A DNA stretch of 48,921 bases, taken from a virus. The translations under genes and the position numbers were made by a program. This document shows, piece by piece, positions 16,582-23,934 of the stretch. The notes beneath the pieces were generated by a model that saw nothing but the letters and a program-made list of their open reading frames with translations, did not search any database and was not told where the DNA came from. The DNA lies in the IMG/VR virus record IMGVR_UViG_3300028569_002827, positions 1 through 48,921 of that record; one strand, written 5' to 3'. Position 1 is the first letter of the stretch; every line of letters starts with the position of its first letter.

Positions 16582-17035
16582 ACGGTCCAAACAGACTCCA
16601 CGTTTGAAAGATGAAGTATTGAAAGAAGCCCTCGCGGTGACTTCTTTCAATTACGACCTTCTTTCAATGGGGGTGCCTCTATATACAAATAAATATTCGG
16701 GGGCCCTATACACACAAAAAATCCCTCGCGCGCGCGAAAACGTGCGCTCTGGAGGGGTCAGAGAGGGTAGAGAGAGACATAGGTATATATATTGAAAGAA
16801 GAAGTATTGAAATAAGTACCTCCCAGACCCGGACTCCACCTTTGAAAGATGAAGTATTGAAGAAAGCCCCCGCCACCTGTTGACGACTTTTTGCCAGCCC
16901 TGATAACCGCATCCGATTGAGCAAATCGGCAATGACAGACATGAGGGAGCCGCACCCGCCCTGACACGGCCTTGGTGCCAGCGCTCCTCCAGGTCGCACA
17001 AGAACCCTTGTACGAACCCTTGGAGGACATCCCTG
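16582..17035. other. 454-base repeat-rich gap after the primase, candidate origin or RNA element
   Basis: No convincing gene. A frame of 73 codons from an ATG at 16574 would overlap the primase end, but its composition follows the DNA repeats and it lacks a ribosome binding site. The interval contains a 42-base direct repeat (16594-16635 and 16832-16873, five mismatches), exact copies of ATTGAAAGAAG at 16618 and 16791 in one orientation and at 16641 and 16658 in the other, and a variant ATTGAAATAAG at 16806. It also has an AT-rich segment near 16678-16712 and 16782-16800, and alternating CG around 16727-16737. These features suit iterons plus an unwinding element. Confidence 0.5.
16594..16873. 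repeat. Direct and inverted repeat array (ATTGAAAGAAG family)
   Basis: The 42-base unit at 16594-16635 recurs at 16832-16873. Inside and between them, the 11-mer ATTGAAAGAAG is present at 16618-16628 and 16791-16801, and its exact complement at 16641-16651 and 16658-16668. Near-copies are at 16603-16613, 16806-16816, 16841-16851 and 16856-16866. The opposed copies could form alternative hairpins. Confidence 0.75.
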
Positions 17036-17578
17036 ATGAATACCGAATCCACCCCGCGCCTTGTGATCCTCGCCCTGGACCTGGGCACCACTACCGGCTG
17101 GGCGCTGCGCTCGGCCAACGGCCCTGTGGCGCATGGCTTTGTGAGCTTCAAGTCCCAGCGCTTTGAGGGTGGCGGCATGCGCTACCTGCGCTTTGGCCGG
17201 TGGCTCGCTGACATGCTGACCTTGAATGCGCCAAAGACTTGCGCACAGCCCAATTTAACGGGCATTGGAGCCGTTTACTTTGAAGAGGTGCGCCGTCACC
17301 TCGGCGTGGATGCCGCGCACGTCTACGGCGGCCTGCTGGCCACGCTGACCGCCTGGTGTGAGCACCACCAGATCCCCTACCAAGGCGTGCCCGTGGGCAC
17401 CATCAAACGCCATGCCACTGGCAAGGGCAACGCGGGCAAGGCCGAGGTGATTGCGGCCATGAAAGCGCTGGGCCACCCAGTCACCGACGACAACGAAGCG
17501 GATGCGCTGGCACTCTTGCACTGGGCGCTGGCGCAGTGTACGGATCCCGCCTTGAGCAAGGAGGTGCGCCATGGCTAA
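17036..17578 (+). CDS. RuvC-like Holliday-junction resolvase
   Basis: 180 residues. RNase-H-like fold signatures: the first strand LALDLGTTTGWAL (about 12-24) with the catalytic Asp, YFEEVRRHLG (about 81-90) with a catalytic Glu, and the C-terminal DDNEADALALLHW (about 149-161) with the final acidic residues. This order and spacing match RuvC-type resolvases found in phages. GGAGG lies 9 bases before the ATG. Probable function: resolving recombination intermediates and branched DNA before packaging. Its TAA lies inside an 8-base overlap with the next gene. Confidence 0.82.
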   Translation: MNTESTPRLVILALDLGTTTGWALRSANGPVAHGFVSFKSQRFEGGGMRYLRFGRWLADMLTLNAPKTCAQPNLTGIGAVYFEEVRRHLGVDAAHVYGGLLATLTAWCEHHQIPYQGVPVGTIKRHATGKGNAGKAEVIAAMKALGHPVTDDNEADALALLHWALAQCTDPALSKEVRHG

Positions 17579-18092
17579 AAAGCAAGTTGCACAACCATTA
17601 ACCCATGGCACTTTGGTGAGTCTGCCCGGCGGTCGGGTTGGTGAGTGGATCAGTGAGGCGGAGGAAGGCACCAGCTACCGCACCGAGCATTTCCGGACCG
17701 TGGACTCGCTGGGACTCTTGATGCGCAACGGCGCGATCACGGCGCAGATGCATGACGCGGGTCAGGACTTCTCTCGCACCTTTGTGTTCGCGCAGCTAAG
17801 TTCTGCGGGCTCACCGCCGCTTGATCGCATCCCCGGCGGTCATTGGCAGGACACGATGACCGAGCGTTGTGCTTGGGCCAGAAAGCGCCTGGGCGAGGCG
17901 CTTGATGCGGTGGGCGGCATCGGCAGCCCCGGCGGCTGCGCGGTCTGGCATGTGGCAGGTTTGGGTCAAAGCGTGAGGGAGTGGTCAGCCCAAGAGGGGT
18001 GGAATGGACGAACGCTCAACCAGTACGAGGCCAAGGGCATTTTGGTTGGCGCTTTGGGGGTGCTGGCTGTTCACTACGGGTACAGTAGGTGA
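17571..18092 (+). CDS. Unknown phage protein coupled to the RuvC-like gene
   Basis: 173 residues, starting 8 bases before the RuvC-like gene ends. A strand-rich N-terminus is followed by HFRTVDSLGLLMRNGAITAQMHDAGQDF and a C-terminal helical region ending GVLAVHYGYSR. The latter resembles the DNA-binding-like ends of small phage regulators that sit at the close of early operons, but I could not assign a family. As the last gene of the long rightward early block it might be an antiterminator- or late-regulator-like factor. That is position-based inference only. Confidence 0.55.
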   Translation: MAKKQVAQPLTHGTLVSLPGGRVGEWISEAEEGTSYRTEHFRTVDSLGLLMRNGAITAQMHDAGQDFSRTFVFAQLSSAGSPPLDRIPGGHWQDTMTERCAWARKRLGEALDAVGGIGSPGGCAVWHVAGLGQSVREWSAQEGWNGRTLNQYEAKGILVGALGVLAVHYGYSR

Positions 18093-18117
18093 CACAAATA
18101 TCATCCGGTGATATACT
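18089..18117 (+). promoter_or_regulatory. Promoter and palindromic operator of the toxin-antitoxin pair
   Basis: GTGACA (18089-18094), 17-base spacer, TATACT (18112-18117) is a good sigma-70 promoter. A palindrome, ATATCA (18098-18103) and TGATAT (18109-18114), covers the spacer and part of the -10 element, placing a bound repressor directly over RNA polymerase. The predicted start, about 7 bases after the -10 element, falls at the A of the toxin ATG (18124), so the mRNA may have no leader. Confidence 0.6.
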
Positions 18118-18123
18118 GAGACC

Positions 18124-18483
18124 ATGGAAGAACACCAAATCCGTACGCTCCTTGACCTCCATGACCAGATCATCGATCAGGAGGACGGCTATTGGCTCAA
18201 GATCGAGGCTTGGGAAGTTGCGCCCAGCAAGGATATTCCTCACGGAATCAGGTACACGCTTACGCTGCACGCGCCCAGTGGAAAAAGGATATTGGGGTAT
18301 GACAACGCGCACGCTGTCAAAGTGAAGGGGAAGAAGTACTCTGGTCAGCGACTCCCGTTTGACCACAAGCACCGGCATGTAGCCGATAAGGGCGTGCCTT
18401 ATGAATTCAAGGATGCGAATCAGTTGTTGTCAGATTTTTTTACCGAAGTCGATTCGGTTTTGAAAGAGGTGAGGTCAAAATGA
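18124..18483 (+). CDS. tumE: TumE-family toxin (DUF6516)
   Basis: 119 residues matching the TumE/DUF6516 pattern: GYWLKIEAWEV near 22-32, HGIRYTLTLHAPSGKRILGYDNAHAV (about 40-65), FDHKHRHVADKGVPYEFKDANQLLSDFF (about 79-106). Family members are toxins of type II pairs that act with a HTH antitoxin encoded downstream, the arrangement seen here. There is no Shine-Dalgarno before the ATG, consistent with leaderless translation from the promoter at 18089-18117. The stop overlaps the antitoxin start (ATGA). Molecular target not established. Confidence 0.85.
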   Translation: MEEHQIRTLLDLHDQIIDQEDGYWLKIEAWEVAPSKDIPHGIRYTLTLHAPSGKRILGYDNAHAVKVKGKKYSGQRLPFDHKHRHVADKGVPYEFKDANQLLSDFFTEVDSVLKEVRSK

Positions 18484-18827
18484 AAGTCATAAAAATTGGT
18501 ATTGCTCCGCAGGAGAAGATCCGCGAGAGGGTTTTGGCTATCGCCAAAGGCGAGATCAAGCCTAAGGCATCAGACCCCAAAATCTGGTTCACCTCAATGC
18601 GATCTTTATCCCAAGTCTTAAGCGATGAGAATCGCGCGCTCCTGGACGTTATTCGCACCGCTCGACCGGCATCAATCAGTGAACTGGCGGACATAACCGG
18701 GCGTAAGCAGGGTAATTTGTCTCGCACCCTGAAAACTATGTCCCGGTATGGGCTGGTGAAGATGGAAAAGAACGAACGCTCGGTGCGTCCGATCGCTCAT
18801 GCCGAGAGCTATCAAATCATGGCGTGA
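18480..18827 (+). CDS. tumA: TumA-type HTH antitoxin and autorepressor
   Basis: 115 residues. A winged-helix HTH occupies about 50-105: ENRALLDVIRTARPASISELADITGRKQGNLSRTLKTMSRYGLVKM, with recognition helix KQGNLSRTLKTM. GAGG lies 6-9 bases before the ATG, inside the toxin gene. Antitoxins in this family bind the toxin and repress their own operon; the ATATCA/TGATAT palindrome upstream of the toxin is the natural operator. Having a Shine-Dalgarno only before the antitoxin would bias production toward it. Confidence 0.83.
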   Translation: MKVIKIGIAPQEKIRERVLAIAKGEIKPKASDPKIWFTSMRSLSQVLSDENRALLDVIRTARPASISELADITGRKQGNLSRTLKTMSRYGLVKMEKNERSVRPIAHAESYQIMA

Positions 18828-18856
18828 ATCTGATTTAAAAATCGTACGAAAACCCC

Positions 18857-18886
18857 TTGACGGGGTATATATCGAAGCGGTAGCAT
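18857..18886 (+). promoter_or_regulatory. Candidate promoter before the methyltransferase
   Basis: TTGACG (18857-18862), 18-base spacer, TAGCAT (18881-18886). The -35 element is strong and the -10 moderate. A terminator at 18906-18942 lies just after the expected start, so transcripts would be only about 50 nt unless they read through. It could be an attenuator, a short RNA or a chance match. ACCCC and GGGGT also form a small hairpin around the -35. Confidence 0.35.
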
Positions 18887-18905
18887 TCTGCTAATCACTC
18901 AAATT

Positions 18906-18942
18906 ACGCCCACACTGTTCGCGCCTTGTGGGCGTTTTGTTT
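18906..18942 (+). terminator. Intrinsic terminator after the toxin-antitoxin pair
   Basis: ACGCCCACA (18906-18914) pairs with TGTGGGCGT (18927-18935), 12-base loop, then TTTTGTTT. A strong canonical terminator separating the toxin-antitoxin unit from the methyltransferase. Confidence 0.8.
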
Positions 18943-19029
18943 GGGTCTTCACTTCCCCGCATCTATCGCGCTTGCAAGCAACCCTCGCTGGTTGACCTGC
19001 ACGCCGCACCCCAACCCGAAAGCTTTCCT

Positions 19030-20316
19030 ATGACACCCGAGATCCGAATGGTCCCGGTGGATTCGCTCATCCCGTATGCGCGAAACGCCCGCACCCACAG
19101 CGAAGACCAGGTGGCACAGATTGCCGCCTCGATCGCTGAGTTTGGCTTCACCAATCCGATCCTCACCGACGGCGACAAAGGCGTGATCGCAGGGCATGGA
19201 CGCCTGGCTGCGGCGCGCAAACTTGCACTGACACAAGTGCCCGTGATCGAGTTGGGCCACCTCACCGCAATTCAAAAGAAAGCCTACATCCTGGCCGACA
19301 ACCGCATCGCTGCCAACGCTGGCTGGGACGAAGAGTTGCTCAAGCTTGAGATTGCCGAACTCGATGAGGCTGACTTCAATCTGGATCTGATGGGCTTTGG
19401 TGACGAAGAACTCGAGCGTTTGCTCAATGGCGACGGCGACACCACGGGACTGACCGAAGACGATGCAGTACCCGATGTGCCAACTGACCCTGTCTCCAAA
19501 ACAGGCGATGTGTGGGTCCTGGGTCAGCACCGTTTGCTGTGCGGCGACTCCACTGTGCTCTCCGATGTCGAGCGCCTGATGAACGGTCAGCTCGCCGACA
19601 TGGCCTTCACCGATCCACCCTACAACGTGGACTACGGCAACAACGCCAAGGACAAGATGCGCGGCAAGGACCGCCGCATCATGAACGATGCGCTCGGAGA
19701 CGGCTTCTACAAGTTCCTCTACGACGCCTGCGTTAACTTGTTGGTGGTCACCAAAGGTGCCTGCTACGTGTGCATGAGCTCCTCTGAGTTGCACACCTTG
19801 CAAAAAGCCTGGCTTGATGCGGGCGGCAAGTGGTCCACATTTGTGATCTGGGCCAAGAACACTTTCACGCTCGGTCGCGCCGACTACCAGCGCCAGTACG
19901 AGCCCATCCTTTATGGTTGGAAAGATGGCGCAAAACACTTCTGGTGCGGTGACCGCGACCAGTCAGACATTTGGAATTACAACAAGCCCCGTGTGAACGA
20001 TTTGCACCCGACGATGAAGCCGGTGGAGTTGGTCGAGCGTGCCATCAAGAACTCATCCAAGACACGCGACATCGTGATCGATTTGTTTGGCGGATCTGGC
20101 ACAACGCTCATTGCCTGCGAGAAAACCAATCGCCAGGCAAGGCTCATGGAGATGGACCCCAAGTACGTGGACGTGATCGTCAAGCGTTGGGAGGACTTCA
20201 CAGGACAGAAAGCCACCCGTGAATCGGATGGCTCTGCGTTTGCGGATCTTTCGCCGCAGGCTCAGTCGGTTTTAGTTGATGCTGTGGGGAGCGAGCTGGA
20301 GGGTGAGACCCTGTAG
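19030..20316 (+). CDS. ParB-like / adenine- or cytosine-N DNA methyltransferase fusion
   Basis: 428 residues from the ATG at 19030; a longer start would run into the upstream terminator. The N-terminal ParB/Srx-like domain (about 1-95) shows VPVDSLIPYARNARTH, IAEFGFTNPILTD and GVIAGHGRLAAA. The methyltransferase domain follows, with DPPYNVDYG (about 196-204) before FGGSGTT (about 355-361). That order places it in the beta class of amino (N6-adenine or N4-cytosine) methyltransferases. Fusions of this kind are common in prophages and may protect phage DNA from host restriction. No cognate endonuclease is adjacent. The 3' end overlaps the convergent DUF3489 gene by 55 bases. Confidence 0.9.
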   Translation: MTPEIRMVPVDSLIPYARNARTHSEDQVAQIAASIAEFGFTNPILTDGDKGVIAGHGRLAAARKLALTQVPVIELGHLTAIQKKAYILADNRIAANAGWDEELLKLEIAELDEADFNLDLMGFGDEELERLLNGDGDTTGLTEDDAVPDVPTDPVSKTGDVWVLGQHRLLCGDSTVLSDVERLMNGQLADMAFTDPPYNVDYGNNAKDKMRGKDRRIMNDALGDGFYKFLYDACVNLLVVTKGACYVCMSSSELHTLQKAWLDAGGKWSTFVIWAKNTFTLGRADYQRQYEPILYGWKDGAKHFWCGDRDQSDIWNYNKPRVNDLHPTMKPVELVERAIKNSSKTRDIVIDLFGGSGTTLIACEKTNRQARLMEMDPKYVDVIVKRWEDFTGQKATRESDGSAFADLSPQAQSVLVDAVGSELEGETL

Positions 20317-20738
20317 ACCCGCTCACCACCGCTCTCCTTGACGGAGTCGATGGTCAGGCCCAGTTTCTTTTTCAAAGTCCCTGCCATGCAGCCGCGCACC
20401 GTGTGCGCCTGCCAACCGGTGGCTTCCACCATTTGCGCAAGGGTTGCACCCTCGGGGCGTTTCATCAAATCGATGAGCACCGACTGCTTGCTGCCTTCGC
20501 GTTTGGATTTGGCTGGCGGCTCAATGCCGATGGCCTGCAACCCTGCGACGGTGATGGCAAAGCGGGTCGAGCCCGCAGCGCCTTTGCTGTGGGGTCGGAT
20601 CAGGCCTTCATTACCAAGGCTGGTCAGAACCTTGATCAACGCACCACCTTTGAGGTTGGGCGGGAAGTCGGTCAGCACATGCTGAGGATGGATGGCAGCG
20701 GCGTTGAGAAGCAAGGTTTGGCTGGGTGTGAGTTTCAT
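20262..20738 (-). CDS. DUF3489 protein
   Basis: 158 residues: an N-terminal HTH-like half (TPSQTLLLNAAAIHP, then LIKVLTSLGNEGLIRP) and the DUF3489 half (about 85-150), KQSVLIDLMKRPEGATLAQM and GWQAHTVRGCMAGTLKKKLGL, itself HTH-like. GGAGG precedes the ATG. DUF3489 genes often neighbour DUF2924 and serine recombinases; here it is 15 kb away from that cassette and runs against all its neighbours. Its last 55 bases overlap the methyltransferase 3' end, so the two transcripts are antisense there. Probable DNA-binding regulator, function unproven. Confidence 0.82.
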   Translation of the reverse strand: MKLTPSQTLLLNAAAIHPQHVLTDFPPNLKGGALIKVLTSLGNEGLIRPHSKGAAGSTRFAITVAGLQAIGIEPPAKSKREGSKQSVLIDLMKRPEGATLAQMVEATGWQAHTVRGCMAGTLKKKLGLTIDSVKESGGERVYRVSPSSSLPTASTKTD

Positions 20739-20752
20739 GTTGACCTCCGGTA

Positions 20753-20941
20753 TCAGTTTGGTTGGGTTGTTTGTTTGGATTTCTGGCCAGCCGTGAATGC
20801 GGCTTGCAGGGCTTCTTTGAGGCCCCAGACGCTGACTTCGTGAAAGTCCAAGCGGTCGCTGTTGCGTGTTGCTAGCGTGTCGATGTGCAGATGCTCTGCG
20901 GCGATTTGGTTGAGCAGACGCTCAAATGTTTTGGCGTCCAT
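20753..20941 (-). CDS. DUF6900 protein
   Basis: 62 residues from the ATG at 20941, which overlaps the TGA of the upstream gene (TGATG); a GTG one codon earlier is an alternative. The sequence fits DUF6900: FERLLNQIAAEHLHIDTLATRNSDRLDFHEVSVWGLKEAL. The family is small, alpha-helical and of unknown function, often found in mobile elements. It is the middle gene of the minus-strand three-gene cassette. Confidence 0.72.
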   Translation of the reverse strand: MDAKTFERLLNQIAAEHLHIDTLATRNSDRLDFHEVSVWGLKEALQAAFTAGQKSKQTTQPN

Positions 20942-21147
20942 CACTTGGCACCCCGCACCTGGTGGATCTGTCGGGCGCGGTCAAAGCCGACCCACTCGCC
21001 TTGGGTGTCAAGGCCGCGTGAGGCCAGCTCTTCGCGTGCCAGTAGATTGAGGTCAAGCTCACCGCGTGCGGCGGCTGCCAGCACCTTGGTGAGTGCGATC
21101 TGGATGAACCCGACCTCGTCGACGGTGAACTGTGTGGTGTAGGTCAT
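20941..21147 (-). CDS. Small unknown protein, first gene of the reverse cassette
   Basis: 68 residues from the ATG at 21147, chosen because AGGAG lies 6-10 bases upstream; a start 63 bases further out lacks one. Composition is helical, with VDEVGFIQIALTKVLAAAARG and a charged C-terminus. No family recognised. Its stop is coupled to the DUF6900 start. The divergent gap at 21148-21265 that it shares with the HNH gene contains a CGTTC/GAACG inverted repeat (21175-21188), a possible operator. Confidence 0.55.
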   Translation of the reverse strand: MTYTTQFTVDEVGFIQIALTKVLAAAARGELDLNLLAREELASRGLDTQGEWVGFDRARQIHQVRGAK

Positions 21148-21265
21148 TTGCAAAGCTCCTTGGGTTGTTGATGACGTTCCTATGAACGCTCTGAACCCCA
21201 GTGAAGCCAAGCAATACCCGCATCAAATCCGATTAGTTTTTTGAATGAGTTGGGAATAAGCCGCA

Positions 21266-21631
21266 ATGTCCCGCAGTGCCCCAACACCCTGTCGACATCC
21301 CGCCTGTGCGCTGGTGCTGGACAAGCCCGGCTACTGCGACCAACACCGCGCCCAGGCGCACCGGGACTACGGGCGTGCCAGGCGTGGCTTTGATGCCGAG
21401 GTGGGCTTCTATCAGTCGGTGCGCTGGCGTGAGGTACGTGCTGCGTTCCTGCGCGAACACCCGTTGTGTGTGGCGTGCAAGGGGGCGGGTCTGGTGGTGG
21501 CAGCCAAGGTTGCCGACCACATCAGGCCGCTCAAGGACGGCGGCGAGCGCTTTGACTGGGTCAATCTGCAAGGGCTGTGCGTCTCATGTCACAACCGAAA
21601 GACGGCGCGTGAGACCGCAGGTCGGCGTTGA
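21266..21631 (+). CDS. HNH endonuclease of the packaging module
   Basis: 121 residues. An N-terminal Cys/His segment (CRHPAC, then CDQHR) precedes the HNH core: C-x2-C in HPLCVACK, then ADHIRPLKDGG with the catalytic His, and LCVSCHNRKTARE with the second Cys pair and the final N/H. HNH proteins directly upstream of the small terminase subunit are characteristic of HK97-like phages, where they are required with the terminase for cos-site cleavage. The GC palindrome at 21634-21650 between this gene and the small terminase is a possible cleavage region. Confidence 0.9.
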   Translation: MSRSAPTPCRHPACALVLDKPGYCDQHRAQAHRDYGRARRGFDAEVGFYQSVRWREVRAAFLREHPLCVACKGAGLVVAAKVADHIRPLKDGGERFDWVNLQGLCVSCHNRKTARETAGRR

Positions 21632-21749
21632 CTACCCCCCCCGGGGGGGTCTCAATCTCTACAGACGGCGGCCAAAGATGCGTGCGCCTGCCAAGATTTT
21701 TGCGCGTGCAAATTGAAACCTAGGGGGGTTACCCCAGAACGGAATATTG
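21632..21749. other. Candidate cos region between HNH and small terminase genes
   Basis: A non-coding 118-base gap with an eight-C/seven-G palindromic run (A at 21634 to T at 21650) and a second CCTAGGGGGG stretch near 21719-21728. The run is near-perfectly self-complementary and would make a cohesive-end site or a terminase-binding element. Position next to HNH, small and large terminase genes supports a packaging role; the exact cleavage site cannot be read from the sequence. Confidence 0.4.
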
Positions 21750-22208
21750 ATGGCCGGAAGAAAGCCACTGCCCACAGAGATTAAAAAGCTCAGGGGCACC
21801 CTGCAAAAGTGCAGGTCCAACCCGCTTGAGCCACAGCCCCACGGTGATCTGGTTGCGCCGCCAGAGTACATGTCTGACGGTGCAAAGCAGGCTTGGCGTT
21901 ACGCCATTGAAAGTGCGCCAGAGCATTTGCTGCGCAAACTCGATATGTCGGTGCTGGAGGTTTGGTCCTGCGCGGCTGACCTGTACCGCAAGGCACAAAT
22001 TGGCATCACCAAGACTGGACTGCTAATCAAAGCGCCGAACACCGGCGTGCCGATGCAGTCGCCATATCTCGCCATTGCCAACAAGCAGGCCCAGATCATG
22101 ACCAAGGCAGCGGTGGAAATGGGCTTTACGCCAGCATCGCGCTCTCGCATCACACAGCCCACAGATACGCAGGTTGATCTGGATCCCTGGGCCGATATTG
22201 CAGGCTGA
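21750..22208 (+). CDS. terS: Terminase small subunit (P27 family)
   Basis: 152 residues from the ATG at 21750. The opening GRKPLPTEIKKLRGTLQKCR is the hallmark of the P27-type small subunit. It is followed by LEPQPHGDLVAPPEYMSDGAKQAWR and a helical core to about residue 125, with a C-terminal QVDLDPWAD tail that may contact the large subunit. It recognises the packaging site and recruits the large subunit. The upstream GGAAT is a weak ribosome binding site. The next gene begins 9 bases after its stop. Confidence 0.9.
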   Translation: MAGRKPLPTEIKKLRGTLQKCRSNPLEPQPHGDLVAPPEYMSDGAKQAWRYAIESAPEHLLRKLDMSVLEVWSCAADLYRKAQIGITKTGLLIKAPNTGVPMQSPYLAIANKQAQIMTKAAVEMGFTPASRSRITQPTDTQVDLDPWADIAG

Positions 22209-22217
22209 GACTGATTC

Positions 22218-23930
22218 ATGGCAGAAGGAAATTACGTCGCTATTGCCCGTCAGTATGCGCAGGCAGTCGTTGCCGGTGAGATCCTGACCTGCAAATGGGT
22301 CCAGCATGCATGCCAACGACAGTTGAACGACCTGGCAAGGTTTAAAGGCAAGTCCAGTCCGTACCAATTCAATCCAAAGCTAACCGACAAGGACGGGCGT
22401 GTATTCCATCCCGCCGACAACCTGTGCGCGTTCATTGAGCGGTTGCCCCACGTTAAAGGACCGCTGGCAGGCGAGACGATCAAGTTGGAGCCTTGGCAGG
22501 TATTCATCCTGACCACCGTGTTCGGCTGGGTCAAGCCCGACGGCAACCGCCGCTTTCGGCGTTCGTACATCGAAGTGCCGCGTGGCAACGCCAAGTCGAC
22601 CCTGTCGTCTGCGCTTGCGCTGTACATGCTGGCTGCCGACGGCGAAGGTGGTGCGGAGGTCTACTCGTTGGCCACAACCCGTGATCAGGCGCGCATTGTT
22701 TTTGGTGATGCCCAGACCATGGCGCGCAGGTCACAGGGATTTCGAAGCCGGTTTTCTGTCAATGTCGGTGCGCACAACATGAACGTGCTGCAGACGGGAT
22801 CGAAGTTTGAAGCGCTCTCTGCAGAGGGTTCGACGCTTGATGGCCTGAACATTCACTTCGGCTGCATCGATGAATTGCACGCCCACAAAACCCGCACCGT
22901 CTATGACGTGGTGGAGACCGGGACCGGTAAACGAGACAACTCACTTCTGTGGGTGATCACTACCGCAGGTAGCAACCGCTCAGGTATTTGCTACGAGGTG
23001 CGCACTTTTGTGACCCGGCTGCTCGATGGCGTGTTCGAGGACGACAGCCAGTTTGGCATCGTCTATGGCCTGGATGATGGGGACGATTGGACCAGCGAAG
23101 ACTCGCTTATGAAGGCCAACCCCAACTGGGGCATCTCGGTGCGCCCGGAAATTCTGGGACCGCTGCAGGCCAAGGCCATGCAGTTGCCCAGTGCGATGAA
23201 TAACTTCAAGACCAAACACTTGAACGAGTGGGTCAATGCCGACACCGCATGGATGGACATGCGCTCCTGGGACGCCTGTGCTGATCAGGACCTGGACATC
23301 GAGTCCTTTGTGGGCCAGCCCTGTTGGGTGGGCCTGGACTTGGCCAGCAAGACGGACATTGCGGCACTGGTGATTGTGTTTGCCCATCCCGAGATTGCTG
23401 ACGCATTCGCTGTCTTTGGCAAGTACTACCTGCCCGAAGACACGGTGAACGCCAACGGTAACAGCCAGTACCCCGGTTGGATGCACACCGGACGTCTCAC
23501 CGTGACGCCGGGCAATGTGATTGATTTCAGTTGGATCGAAGCGGATTTGAACGACTTGTCTTCGCGATTTGCCGTGCAGGCCGTCGCGTTTGATCCATTT
23601 CAGGCGACGCAACTCTCGACTCGAATGATGAGTGAGGGTCTGCCCATGATTGAAGTGCGTCCAACGGTGCTGAATTTCTCAGAGCCGATGAAGACGCTTG
23701 AAGCCTTAGTGCTTCAAAAGAAATTGGTTCACGACGGCGACCCGGTACTCGGCTGGATGGTCAGCAACGTGGTGGCCCATCTGGACGCCAAAGACAACAT
23801 TTACCCACGCAAGGAGCGAGCAGAAAACAAGATCGACGGCATCGTGGCACTGATCATGGCGCTGTCGCGCGCGATCAAACCGGGCGACTCGGTGGTGCTG
23901 GGATCCGACTACGAGTTGATGTTGCTCTGA
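22218..23930 (+). CDS. terL: Terminase large subunit
   Basis: 570 residues. The ATPase domain carries EVPRGNAKST (Walker A, about 119-128) and a Walker B-like strand before GCIDELHAHK (about 214-223). The nuclease domain begins near VGLDLASKTD, where Asp374 is a likely metal ligand of the RNase-H-like fold, followed by VAFDPFQATQL and a C-terminal NKIDGIVALIMAL. It powers DNA translocation into the procapsid and cuts concatemers. It is of the HK97-like type normally paired with a P27 small subunit. Confidence 0.95.
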   Translation: MAEGNYVAIARQYAQAVVAGEILTCKWVQHACQRQLNDLARFKGKSSPYQFNPKLTDKDGRVFHPADNLCAFIERLPHVKGPLAGETIKLEPWQVFILTTVFGWVKPDGNRRFRRSYIEVPRGNAKSTLSSALALYMLAADGEGGAEVYSLATTRDQARIVFGDAQTMARRSQGFRSRFSVNVGAHNMNVLQTGSKFEALSAEGSTLDGLNIHFGCIDELHAHKTRTVYDVVETGTGKRDNSLLWVITTAGSNRSGICYEVRTFVTRLLDGVFEDDSQFGIVYGLDDGDDWTSEDSLMKANPNWGISVRPEILGPLQAKAMQLPSAMNNFKTKHLNEWVNADTAWMDMRSWDACADQDLDIESFVGQPCWVGLDLASKTDIAALVIVFAHPEIADAFAVFGKYYLPEDTVNANGNSQYPGWMHTGRLTVTPGNVIDFSWIEADLNDLSSRFAVQAVAFDPFQATQLSTRMMSEGLPMIEVRPTVLNFSEPMKTLEALVLQKKLVHDGDPVLGWMVSNVVAHLDAKDNIYPRKERAENKIDGIVALIMALSRAIKPGDSVVLGSDYELMLL

Positions 23931-23934
23931 ACTG

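Noticed and set aside
16574-16795. A 73-codon frame from ATG 16574 overlapping the primase stop
   Set aside because: No ribosome binding site. Most of its sequence comes from the DNA repeats and simple stretches, and several equally long frames exist on the other strand through the same repeats.
18862-18942. A tRNA-like stretch with CTGCTAA resembling a Ser(GCU) anticodon loop and a TTCG motif
   Set aside because: The bases flanking the loop do not form an anticodon stem, no D-arm or acceptor stem pairs, and the 3' part is better explained as a terminator hairpin.
18949-19938. A 329-codon minus-strand frame opposite the methyltransferase gene
   Set aside because: Shadow of a gene with clear ParB-like and methyltransferase motifs; no independent evidence.
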